Below are positions 1 through 6,594 of a stretch of 8,211 bases of DNA, one piece after another. A model generated the notes under the pieces. It saw nothing but the letters and a program-made list of their open reading frames with translations, did no database searches and was not told the DNA's origin. Origin of the DNA: Planctomycetota bacterium. GTDB taxonomy: Bacteria > Planctomycetota > Planctomycetia > Planctomycetales > Planctomycetaceae. Both the position numbers and the translations under genes were made by a program. How positions within the stretch are numbered: position 1 is the first letter of the stretch; the number at the start of each line of letters is the position of its first letter. The stretch spans positions 1 to 8,211 of the forward strand of contig JAQBZS010000277.1 of the NCBI GenBank assembly GCA_027622115.1. The letters are read 5' to 3'.

Positions 1-467
1 CGAGCGTGGGTCAACCACAGCCGAACGTCGCGGAAAAAACGCCCAACGAGTTTCCCTTGAAAGCACCCAGTCGATGGCCGGCTGTCTCAATGGTGGAGTT
101 GTTGAGTTACGACCCCTTTCGCGATCTCAACGAGCCACTGGATTCCGAAATGGTTGCAGATCGAAACAACCTGACCGCGAACAACGACTCCGAAGCCTCG
201 GCGATTGAAGCAGTCGATCCGATTGACCCTCGATCCTCGACCGAACGCGATTGGACCACGCATATGAAAAAAGAAAATCAGCCGTTCGTGGTGTTGCGCA
301 GCGATCACGGCGTGACCGCACTTGTGGGCGATCGAAGAATTCGCGAAGGCGGCGTCACGAACGGTGTTCGCGTGCTGTCGATCCAAGCCGAGCGATTACT
401 GCTCTCGATCGAGAGCGAATCACAACCGTCGGATCGCTCGACGAAGATAGGGGCAGATTCTTGGTGA
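1..467 (+). CDS. C-terminal part of an uncharacterised protein, possibly secretion/pilus accessory
   Basis: The frame is open from the left edge to a TGA at 465-467, so the gene very probably begins upstream. A GTG at 6-8 lies in frame but has no evident ribosome binding site. About 153 residues are visible. The first ~90 are low in complexity and rich in Pro, Asn, Asp, Glu and Ser, with a short ordered-looking stretch reading SMVELLSYDPF. The last ~60 form an apparent small beta module: PFVVLRSDHGVTALVGDRR, then IREGGVTNGVRVLSI and a Leu-rich strand. The pattern 'hydrophobic strand - GDRRIREG - NGVRVLSI' resembles the C-terminal modules of GspB/PilP-type accessory proteins of type II secretion and type IV pili, where a similar 'NGxxxREGD...Gxxvxxi' motif occurs. 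That is pattern similarity only and no partner gene is visible. There is no membrane segment in the visible part. I am fairly confident it is coding and unsure of its function. Confidence 0.55.
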   Translation, partial: SVGQPQPNVAEKTPNEFPLKAPSRWPAVSMVELLSYDPFRDLNEPLDSEMVADRNNLTANNDSEASAIEAVDPIDPRSSTERDWTTHMKKENQPFVVLRSDHGVTALVGDRRIREGGVTNGVRVLSIQAERLLLSIESESQPSDRSTKIGADSW

Positions 468-488
468 ACGGCAAGTCGCTACTAGGCA

Positions 489-2021
489 TCAAGACTTCTG
501 GTATCCGAATCGCCGCGATGGGGAATAACCGAGCAATTCGCTGGATGAGGTCACGCCGGATTGCTTGGACACCGCGAGACGTCGCAGCATGTCGTGGACG
601 ATTACGGGATCTTGCCCGGTGTGTGCCGCAATCTCGGAGACCCCGACTTCGCGACCTTGGTGTTGGTCCAGGAAGCTCACCAAAGTCTCCTGCAAATCGA
701 TCACTGCCGCCGCAGCCAGCTTGCCGGCTTGGACACCGGGTTGGTGATACGCATTGATGCCGATGAACGACGCGTAAAAGCCAACCGCCCGTTCGAAGAG
801 CGCGATCAACGCACCCAGGTGATACTCATCCACGTGCTCAAAGCACAAACGCATCGATGGTCGACCCGCTTCATGCAGTGCCGTTTGCGTGCCATCAAGA
901 AATGCCGCCAAATAATCGCCAACCGTCACCGAGACATCGCCTTGTTTCTCGACGATCCAGTCCGCGTCTTGTCGCAACGGCTGCAAGAACATGGCCGTGA
1001 AATCGGCGGTGCCTTCTCGGAGTTGCTGAATGTACGAGTGTTGGTCTGATGAACCCTTGTTGCCGTAGACGGTGATGCCGTGCCCGTCTTTCCCGAGCGA
1101 TTCCATCACCAGTTGCTGGAGATAGCGGCTGAAGAGCACCAGTCGATCACAATACGGGAGAATCACCAGATTCCCGCGACCCGACAATTCGACAGCCGAG
1201 TGCCAAGCCAACGCCATCAGCATCGCCGGGTTTTGAGTCATGATTTCGCCGCGAGTGGCTTCGTCCATGTCACGAGCCCCCCGCAACAGCCGGTCGACAT
1301 CGAAGCCCAGCAAGGCGGCGGGCAGCAGTCCAACGGGCGAAAACAGCGACGTCCGTCCCCCAACCCAGTCCTCGATCGGGAATCGTGCCACCCACTCTTG
1401 ATCACTCGCCAATTTGTCCAACGTACTGCCGACACCCGTCACCGCGACGGCATGGTCGCGGAAGTTCAGGCCGGCGGCTGCAAACTGAGTTTCCGTCACC
1501 GCCATGCCGTTCTGAGTTTCGCGCGTGGAGCCTCCCTTCGACACGACGATGCACAGCACGTCGTCCAGCGATCCCAGGTCGTCGAACACCCGCTGCATAC
1601 CAGTGGGATCGGTGTTGTCGAGCGTAAACAGCGCCGGGGTGTTGCCGGGCGATCGCAGTCCGTCATAGACCATTTGCGGGCCGAGCGCCGAACCTCCGAT
1701 CCCAATCAGCAAGAACCGGCGGAATCGATCTTTTTTTTCGCGAATCGTTTTTGCAAACGCACAAACCGCCTCGCGCGCTTGGTTGATGCCCACCCGCAAC
1801 TCGGCAGGTGCCTTGTCCACGTTTCGGAGCCAGTAGTGCCCGACACGTCGCTTTTCATCGGCATTCGAGATCGCGCCGCCTTCCAATTCCCGCATCGCCG
1901 CGAGAGCCCGCGATACTTGAGCTTCGAGCTTGGACCGATCGGATTCGGCGAACTTCATCTTGGTTGTGTCGAGTTCGATTCCCGCGGCAACGATCCGTTG
2001 CTTGAGCGATATTTCCGTCAT
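489..2021 (-). CDS. pgi: Glucose-6-phosphate isomerase, cyanobacterial-type with C-terminal extension
   Basis: Pgi interconverts glucose 6-phosphate and fructose 6-phosphate in the cytosol (glycolysis/gluconeogenesis). I place the start at the ATG complementary to 2019-2021 (MTEISLKQ), giving 510 residues. The frame stays open to 2168, but the extra 49 residues look non-coding. SIS-fold motifs are in order: GIGGSALGP at 107-115, the phosphate loop SKGGSTRET at 161-169, the family signature GGRTSLFSPVG at 221-231, the catalytic Glu in MESLGK (E307), the catalytic His in DQHSY (H328), and the catalytic Lys in HQPGVQAGK (K434). PYCDRLVLFSRYLQQL and INAYHQPGV are typical of the cyanobacterial/plastid subfamily. 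The second signature normally reads GVE; here Glu is Gln (Q431). Residues ~445-510 extend past the catalytic fold and look like a winged helix-turn-helix. The RBS is weak (CGGAAA). The gene is convergent with the left-edge gene and divergent from the TPR gene. Identity is nearly certain. Confidence 0.96.
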   Translation of the reverse strand: MTEISLKQRIVAAGIELDTTKMKFAESDRSKLEAQVSRALAAMRELEGGAISNADEKRRVGHYWLRNVDKAPAELRVGINQAREAVCAFAKTIREKKDRFRRFLLIGIGGSALGPQMVYDGLRSPGNTPALFTLDNTDPTGMQRVFDDLGSLDDVLCIVVSKGGSTRETQNGMAVTETQFAAAGLNFRDHAVAVTGVGSTLDKLASDQEWVARFPIEDWVGGRTSLFSPVGLLPAALLGFDVDRLLRGARDMDEATRGEIMTQNPAMLMALAWHSAVELSGRGNLVILPYCDRLVLFSRYLQQLVMESLGKDGHGITVYGNKGSSDQHSYIQQLREGTADFTAMFLQPLRQDADWIVEKQGDVSVTVGDYLAAFLDGTQTALHEAGRPSMRLCFEHVDEYHLGALIALFERAVGFYASFIGINAYHQPGVQAGKLAAAAVIDLQETLVSFLDQHQGREVGVSEIAAHTGQDPVIVHDMLRRLAVSKQSGVTSSSELLGYSPSRRFGYQKS

Positions 2022-2388
2022 GACTTGGTTTCCGTTCTTCGTGTGCGGCGAGTGCATTGGCAAAGCGGAAAGTGACATACGTAATCGGCGCGATGTCCGC
2101 GAGCCAATCGGCACCGAATTCTCATACGGCGGACCAATTGCACTCGCTCTCCGTGGAATCGGGGTCACGGTTGCAGGGCTGAAACATGCGAATGTTGGAT
2201 AAAGTGTTTTCGACGGGCGTGACGATCGCCAAAAAAACTTCCGTCAACTCTCCCAGCGACTGCTCCGAAACGAGACTTTGCCCAAAGGGACGTGGTGATT
2301 TCTCCCTTGCGAAGCTGGTTGGAGTCTGGCATGACGCTTCGACAGAATTGCCTGAATTCAAAGACGCGCGGCTCGGCGGCGATGAACC
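2022..2388. promoter_or_regulatory. Divergent intergenic region between pgi and the TPR glycosyltransferase gene
   Basis: These 367 bp separate two divergently transcribed genes and so should hold both promoters. I could not find a convincing -35/-10 pair on either strand. The best-looking element, TTGCAG at 2171-2176 with GATAAA at 2198-2203, has a 21-bp spacer and is not credible. There is no strong hairpin or long inverted repeat. A run of seven A residues follows GATCGCC near 2229-2236. The stretch also holds the uncertain small ORF listed at 2186-2392. Confidence 0.4.
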
Positions 2389-2392
2389 ATGA
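2186..2392 (+). CDS. Possible small ORF (68 aa) overlapping the TPR gene start as ATGA
   Basis: This open frame begins ATG CGA ATG TTG GAT AAA and ends with a TGA whose first two bases are the last two of the TPR gene's ATG (ATGA, 2389-2392). Such an overlap is typical of translationally coupled gene pairs, and the TPR gene has no recognisable Shine-Dalgarno sequence of its own, which would fit coupling. An AGGG lies a few bases upstream of this ORF's ATG (2176-2179). The 68-residue product is hydrophilic, has no transmembrane segment, and matches no family I recognise. It contains three Cys or Trp positions but no zinc-knuckle spacing. It could equally be a chance ORF in a leader. Confidence 0.25.
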   Translation: MRMLDKVFSTGVTIAKKTSVNSPSDCSETRLCPKGRGDFSLAKLVGVWHDASTELPEFKDARLGGDEP

Positions 2393-4242
2393 ACGTGACT
2401 GCACAGCTCAAACAGGCGTTGGAACATCATCAGGCGGGACGACTGGATCCTGCAGCGGAGATGTATCGCACGGTCCTCCAATACGATCCCGAGAATCCGC
2501 ATGCCCTGCACTTGCTGGGCATGGTGCTGCATCAAACCGGGCACGCGACGGCGGCCATCGAACTCATTCAACGCGCGATTGGCGGCATGCCGGACAACCC
2601 GGTGTTCCATAACAATCTGGGGATTGTTCTGCGGGCGACCGGCAATCTTGTCGAGGCGTCACAGTGTTACCAGCGGGCTCTCACGCTCAAACCCGATTAC
2701 GCCGAAGCCCACTACAATCTCGGCAACGTCCATCAAGATCTCAACCGGATCCAAGCCGCCATCGACTCCTTTGAGCAGGCTCTGAAGCTGCGGCCGGGAT
2801 TCGCCGACGCGCTGAACAATCTGGCCGTCGCCGCCAAGAATCTAGGCGAACTGGACAAAGCATTTTCGCTCTATCGCCAACTGATCGAGATTCGCCCGGA
2901 CGCGATTTCCTGGAACAATTTGGGAGACGTTCTGTGGAGACGCGGGGAAATTGAAGAGGCGATTGTTTGCTTCCGCACGGCGCTGAAAATCAGCCCGGAT
3001 GACGCAGCCGTGCATGGCAACCTGCTGTATTACATGAAGTACGACGCCCAGGCGGATCCCACCGACGTGTTTGCCGAACACGTTCGCTGGGGACAACGCT
3101 TCGATGAAGTACCTCCCAGGGAATTTGAAAACGTTCGCGATCCCGACCGTCCCCTCCGAATCGGATACGTCTCGCCGTCGCTCTGCCGCAACCCCGTGGC
3201 GTATTTTCTGGAGGGCATTCTTCGCCATCAAGATCCCAGCCGAGTGCAAAGTTGGTGTTTTTCGGATGCGAACGTCACGGACAACTTCACCGAACGACTG
3301 CGAAGTCTCGCCGACGGATGGCATGACACGCGTCAACTCAGCGATGGCGAATTGGCCGAGCGAATCCTCGAAACCAAGATCGATATTCTGGTCGACTTGG
3401 CAGGTCACACAAGTCACAACCGGCTCAGCGTCTTTGCGAAGCGACCGGCTCCGATTCAGGTCACGTATCTCGGCTACCCGGATACAACCGGACTGAAAGC
3501 GATGGACTATCGGTTGACCGATGCCGTCGCCGACCCAGCCGGTGAATTCAAGCGTCATACCGAAGAGTTGATTCGGCTGCGGGATTGTTTTTGCTGTTAC
3601 AGCCCGCCGGAGTCGCCGGCAGTCGCACGTCTCCCTGCTTCGGCATTGGGCCACATCACATTCGGATCGCTGCATAATCTGGGACGTTTGAACCGGACAG
3701 TGCTCGAGACATGGTGCCGTATCCTCGATGCGATTCCCGATTCTCGGTTGGTCATGTTTCGCGATACGTTGCACGGAAAGGTACGGACCCAATTCCTCAA
3801 AAAGTTCGCCGAGCATGGAATTTCGGCGAACCGGGTCGATTTGCGGCACGGCGTTGCGGACGGCTCGGCGTATTTGAGCCACTACTCCGACATCGACATC
3901 ACGTTGGACACATTCCCCTGGGGCGGTCACACCACGGCTTGCGAATCGCTATGGATGGGTGTGCCGGTGCTGACACTCCGTGGTCAGGCCCACGCAGGTC
4001 GGATGGTTGCTAGTGTGCTGAGCGTCGTCGGTCTGGCCGATTGGATTGCGGACGATCTGGATGACTACGTTTCACGAGCCGTCCGGTTCGCGTCCGACGT
4101 TCCCGCCTTGTCCCGAAATCGATCCGCCATGCGTCAGCACATTGCAAGATCGGCGTTATGTGACGGTGCCGCGTTTACCCGCAACTTGGAATCGATCTAT
4201 TGCACCATGTGGCGGAAGTGGTGCCAACCAGTTGATGATTGA
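2389..4242 (+). CDS. TPR-repeat SPINDLY/O-GlcNAc-transferase-like glycosyltransferase (GT41-type)
   Basis: This 617-residue, probably cytosolic protein has the architecture of bacterial OGT/SPINDLY proteins. Six tetratricopeptide repeats run at about 34-residue spacing (residues 4-37, 38-71, 72-105, 106-139, 140-172, 173-206); repeats 3-6 carry clear NNLG/YNLG and ALxLxPD signatures. The GT41-type catalytic region follows: LRIGYVSPS at 256-264, DILVDLAGHTSHNR at 332-345, APIQVTYLGYPDTTG at 354-368, ITFGSLHNLGRLN at 423-435, and the nucleotide-sugar loop DTFPWGGHTTACESLWMGVP at 507-526. Family members transfer sugar from a nucleotide donor to Ser/Thr of proteins. Two usually conserved positions differ: the His of the SPDFxxHxV motif is Asn268 (SPSLCRNPV), and the Lys after FGSxNNL is Arg433. 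The start is fixed by an in-frame TGA at 2383-2385, just ahead of the ATG. Acceptor and donor are unknown, and reduced or altered activity is possible. Confidence 0.9.
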   Translation: MNVTAQLKQALEHHQAGRLDPAAEMYRTVLQYDPENPHALHLLGMVLHQTGHATAAIELIQRAIGGMPDNPVFHNNLGIVLRATGNLVEASQCYQRALTLKPDYAEAHYNLGNVHQDLNRIQAAIDSFEQALKLRPGFADALNNLAVAAKNLGELDKAFSLYRQLIEIRPDAISWNNLGDVLWRRGEIEEAIVCFRTALKISPDDAAVHGNLLYYMKYDAQADPTDVFAEHVRWGQRFDEVPPREFENVRDPDRPLRIGYVSPSLCRNPVAYFLEGILRHQDPSRVQSWCFSDANVTDNFTERLRSLADGWHDTRQLSDGELAERILETKIDILVDLAGHTSHNRLSVFAKRPAPIQVTYLGYPDTTGLKAMDYRLTDAVADPAGEFKRHTEELIRLRDCFCCYSPPESPAVARLPASALGHITFGSLHNLGRLNRTVLETWCRILDAIPDSRLVMFRDTLHGKVRTQFLKKFAEHGISANRVDLRHGVADGSAYLSHYSDIDITLDTFPWGGHTTACESLWMGVPVLTLRGQAHAGRMVASVLSVVGLADWIADDLDDYVSRAVRFASDVPALSRNRSAMRQHIARSALCDGAAFTRNLESIYCTMWRKWCQPVDD

Positions 4243-4312
4243 GCAAATCGTTCACCGTGATTTCCGGGAAGCTGATGGCGAATTCCGTGTCCGAGATTGT
4301 TCACCAAACAGT

Positions 4313-4350
4313 CTGCCAAACTGGCAGCAACACCGAGACCAAAGGTGTTG
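4313..4350 (+). repeat. Pair of abutting inverted repeats (potential RNA hairpins)
   Basis: Stem 1 is 6 bp with a 3-nt loop (4313-4318 with 4322-4327). Stem 2 is 7 bp with a 9-nt loop (4328-4334 with 4344-4350). They touch without a spacer, 71 bp after the TPR gene stop and about 200 bp before groES. There is no U-tract. They could be a 3'-end stabilising structure of the TPR mRNA or part of a groESL leader RNA. Confidence 0.45.
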
Positions 4351-4535
4351 ACTTGAGTGAGGTTGCTACGGCCAAGGAACACATGTCGTTGTTCTGTCGC
4401 GGGTTACGACACACGTTTTTGTTCCGGCACACAATTCGCTCTCCGCCTCGACAGCGTACAAAGTGCGCCGTTCGTGTCAGACGAGCGGGTGAGTCAGCAC
4501 ACGACTTCATATGGCGGATACAAAGCAGACCAACT

Positions 4536-4541
4536 GAGGAG
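4536..4541 (+). promoter_or_regulatory. Ribosome binding site of groES
   Basis: GAGGAG lies six bases ahead of the ATG at 4548. This strong Shine-Dalgarno match decides the groES start over the in-frame upstream TTG near 4239. Confidence 0.85.
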
Positions 4542-4547
4542 AACCTG

Positions 4548-4865
4548 ATGGCGAAGAAGGCTTCAAAGGGATCATCGAGCATCAAAATCGTGCCACTTGG
4601 AGATCGAGTGGTCCTGAAGCGGGCTGAAGCGGCTTCCACCACGACTGGCGGCATCGTGCTGCCGGACTCCGCCAAGGACAAACCTCAGAAGGGCGAAGTC
4701 GTGGCGATCGGCGATGGCCACGTGAATTCGAAGGGCGAGAAAATTGCCTTGACCGTGCAAGAAGGCGATCGAGTGCTGTTCAGTTCCTACGCCGGCGACG
4801 AGATCAAGCTGGGCAACGACGAATTCCTGCTGCTTCGCGAAAGCGACATTCTGGCGACTTACTGA
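4548..4865 (+). CDS. groES: Co-chaperonin GroES (Hsp10)
   Basis: GroES forms the heptameric lid that closes the GroEL folding cage in the cytosol in an ATP-dependent cycle. The product is 105 residues, slightly longer than the usual 95-98 because of an N-terminal Lys/Ser/Gly-rich extension of about ten residues (MAKKASKGSSS) before the conserved IKIVPLGDRVV, which matches the usual 'IRPLxDRV'. The mobile loop that contacts GroEL lies around residues 26-42 (AEAASTTTGGIVLPDSAK) with the diagnostic GGIVLPD. The beta-barrel motifs KGEVVAIGDG (48-57), GDRVLFSSYAGDEIK (73-87) and the C-terminal LLLRESDILA (94-103) are all present. It is followed by groEL after 83 bp, the standard bicistronic order. 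The start is set by the GAGGAG Shine-Dalgarno; 103 in-frame codons upstream are open but look non-coding. Confidence 0.97.
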   Translation: MAKKASKGSSSIKIVPLGDRVVLKRAEAASTTTGGIVLPDSAKDKPQKGEVVAIGDGHVNSKGEKIALTVQEGDRVLFSSYAGDEIKLGNDEFLLLRESDILATY

Positions 4866-4948
4866 TCCGGCCGAAGTTCGCCATTCGGCGGCAGCGGCGA
4901 ATTCCCAATAAAACACACCATTTCGAATACTGAAGGAGAAACAGTCTC
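4866..4948 (+). other. groES-groEL spacer with two mutually exclusive hairpins
   Basis: In this 83-bp spacer, GCCGAA (4870-4875) can pair with TTCGGC (4884-4889), or TTCGCC (4877-4882) can pair with GGCGAA (4896-4901). The second stem can extend to 8 bp if one G-U pair is allowed. The two use overlapping bases, so only one can form at a time. There is no T-run, so it is not a terminator. It may tune the groES to groEL ratio or be an RNA processing site; that role is inference. Confidence 0.35.
4933..4938 (+). promoter_or_regulatory. Ribosome binding site of groEL
   Basis: AAGGAG lies ten bases ahead of the ATG at 4949, a strong Shine-Dalgarno match at slightly long spacing. Confidence 0.8.
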
Positions 4949-6565
4949 ATGGCAAAGATGATTGCCTTTGATCAAGAAGCCCAAGAAGCCATGCGGCGCG
5001 GTGTGAGCAAGTTGGCTCGCGCGGTACGCGTGACTCTCGGCCCGCGTGGACGCAACGTGATTCTTGAGAAGAGCTTCGGCTCGCCGACCGTCACCAAAGA
5101 CGGCGTAACTGTCGCTCGTGAAATCGAACTCAGCGACAAGTTCGAAGACATGGGTGCCCGCATGGTCCGTGAAGTCGCCAGCAAGACGTCCGACGTCGCT
5201 GGTGACGGCACGACAACCGCGACCATCATGGCCGAAGCCATTTACAACGAAGGTCTCAAGGCAGTTGTGGCCGGCGTCAGCCCAATCGGCATGAAGCGCG
5301 GCATGGATCAAGCCGTCGAGGACATCGTCGGCAAGCTGAAGGCCATGGCCACCGAATGCCGTTCCAAGAAAGCCATTGCTCAGGTCGGCACCATCGCCGC
5401 CAATAACGATGCCGAAATCGGCAACATCTTGGCCGACGCGATGGAGCAGGTCGGCAAGGACGGCGTGATTACCGTGGAAGAGGGCAAGAGCCTGAACACG
5501 GACTTCCAAGTCGTTGAAGGCATGCAGTTCGATCGCGGCTATCTGTCGCCGTATTTCGTGACCGACCCGCAAAGCATGGAAGGCGTCTTCGAAGACTGCT
5601 ACGTGTTGGTTCATGAAAAGAAAATCACGAACATCAAGGACTTGGTTCCGGTCTTGGAAAAAGTCGTGCAGTCCGGCAAGCCGTTGCTGATCGTCGCCGA
5701 AGACGTCGAAGGCGAAGCTCTGGCCACGTTGGTGATCAACAAGCTCCGAGGCACCTTCAAAATCGTGGCCGTCAAGGCTCCTGGTTACGGGGATCGCCGC
5801 AAAGCGATGTTGCAAGACTTGGCCATCATGGTGGGAGGTACGGCGATCTTCGAGGACTTGGGCATTCAGTTGGAAAACGTGCAGTTGTCCGACCTCGGTT
5901 CCGCCAAGAAGGTTGTTGTCGACAAAGACAACACCACCATCATCGAGGGCTCGGGTAAAAGCACCGAAATCAAGTCACGGATCGACCAAATTCGTCGTGA
6001 ACTTGAGAATTCCACCAGCGACTACGATCGCGAAAAGCTGGAAGAACGCATCGCGAAGTTGTCCGGCGGTGTGGCTCAGGTCAACGTTGGTGCCGCGACC
6101 GAAAGCGAAATGAAAGAGAAGAAAGCTCGCGTGGAAGACGCATTGCATGCGACTCGCGCGGCCGTCGAAGAAGGAATTCTGCCGGGTGGCGGCGTGGCGT
6201 TGTTGCGAACGTCGATTTCGTGCAAACCCAAGGGTTTGGGTGAAGACGAGACGATTGGCTACAACATCATCCTGCGAGCCTGTCGTGCTCCGCTGACGCA
6301 AATCGCGAACAATGCCGGCGTTGACGGCAGCGTGATCTGCGAAAAAGTGGCGTCCGACATGGACGGCAACAAGGGCTACAACGCCGCGACGGGCAAGTAC
6401 GAAGACTTGGTCAAAGCCGGCGTGATTGATCCCACCAAGGTGACTCGCACGGCGCTGGAAAACGCGGCAAGCGTGTCGACTCTGTTGCTCACCAGCGATG
6501 CCTTGATTGCCGAGATGCCGAAGGACGGCAAGAAGGGCGGAGGCGGAGACAACGACGTCTATTGA
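4949..6565 (+). CDS. groEL: Chaperonin GroEL (Hsp60)
   Basis: GroEL is the tetradecameric cage that folds proteins using ATP together with GroES. The product is 538 residues, full length for the family (about 540-548). Nucleotide-site motifs are intact: VTLGPRGRNV (28-37), TKDG with Asp51, AGDGTTTAT (84-92) with Asp86 (equivalent to E. coli Asp87), and Asp397 in EKKARVEDAL (equivalent to E. coli Asp398). The family signature AAVEEGILPGGG is at 404-415. The apical domain carries KAPGYGDRRKAML (276-288). The C-terminal tail, after the conserved LIAEMP, reads KDGKKGGGGDNDVY: Gly-rich but without the Gly-Gly-Met repeats of E. coli GroEL. Planctomycetes often carry several GroEL paralogues, so this may be one of several. 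It is co-transcribed with groES and closed by the terminator at 6595-6631. Codon choice is strongly biased towards GGC, AAG and GTC, as expected for an abundant protein. Confidence 0.98.
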   Translation: MAKMIAFDQEAQEAMRRGVSKLARAVRVTLGPRGRNVILEKSFGSPTVTKDGVTVAREIELSDKFEDMGARMVREVASKTSDVAGDGTTTATIMAEAIYNEGLKAVVAGVSPIGMKRGMDQAVEDIVGKLKAMATECRSKKAIAQVGTIAANNDAEIGNILADAMEQVGKDGVITVEEGKSLNTDFQVVEGMQFDRGYLSPYFVTDPQSMEGVFEDCYVLVHEKKITNIKDLVPVLEKVVQSGKPLLIVAEDVEGEALATLVINKLRGTFKIVAVKAPGYGDRRKAMLQDLAIMVGGTAIFEDLGIQLENVQLSDLGSAKKVVVDKDNTTIIEGSGKSTEIKSRIDQIRRELENSTSDYDREKLEERIAKLSGGVAQVNVGAATESEMKEKKARVEDALHATRAAVEEGILPGGGVALLRTSISCKPKGLGEDETIGYNIILRACRAPLTQIANNAGVDGSVICEKVASDMDGNKGYNAATGKYEDLVKAGVIDPTKVTRTALENAASVSTLLLTSDALIAEMPKDGKKGGGGDNDVY

Positions 6566-6594
6566 TCGCAGTTCGGATGACGATCGAAATCGAG

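Larger units (their letters stand above)
4243..4547 (+). promoter_or_regulatory. groESL upstream/leader region with two abutting hairpins
   Basis: This is a 305-bp gene-free stretch ahead of groES. It holds two directly adjacent inverted repeats: CTGCCA-aac-TGGCAG (4313-4327) and CAACACC-N9-GGTGTTG (4328-4350). Weaker pairings follow, such as GGAACA/TGTTCC (4376-4381 with 4420-4425) and TGTCGT/ACGACA (4384-4389 with 4406-4411). None is followed by a T-run, so they are not obvious intrinsic terminators for the TPR gene. I looked for a CIRCE element (TTAGCACTC-N9-GAGTGCTAA) and for a sigma-32-type promoter and saw neither. The groES frame is open through this region, but the translation looks random. 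Confidence 0.5.

Noticed and set aside
468..488. Terminator between the left-edge gene and pgi
   Set aside because: The 21-bp convergent gap contains no hairpin or T-run.
1731..1738. Run of eight T (A8 in the pgi sense strand) as a programmed slippage site
   Set aside because: It simply encodes Glu-Lys-Lys in frame within a conserved enzyme. No alternative frame product or stimulatory structure is evident.
1080..2075. Long plus-strand open frame (331 codons) opposite pgi
   Set aside because: It lies antisense to a clearly identified pgi. Its translation is rich in Arg, His and Gln with no recognisable domain, as expected for a shadow frame in GC-rich DNA.
2022..2168. 49-residue N-terminal extension of pgi
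   Set aside because: It has no family similarity. MTEISLKQ at 2021 fits a normal Pgi start, although its ribosome binding site is weak, so some doubt remains.
2842..3930. Long minus-strand open frame (362 codons) inside the TPR glycosyltransferase gene
   Set aside because: It is a shadow of a well-supported gene, with no ribosome binding site or recognisable motif.
4491..4501. GAGTCAGCACA as a CIRCE half-site
   Set aside because: It does not match GAGTGCTAA well and has no partner TTAGCACTC nine bases upstream.
4239..4547. N-terminal extension of groES by 103 codons
   Set aside because: The frame is open but begins with TTG and encodes unstructured sequence. The GAGGAG site and family length point to the ATG at 4548.
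4859..5815. Minus-strand open frame (318 codons) opposite groEL
   Set aside because: Antisense to highly conserved groEL. The His/Asp/Phe-rich translation is the known artefact of reading groEL backwards in biased codon usage.
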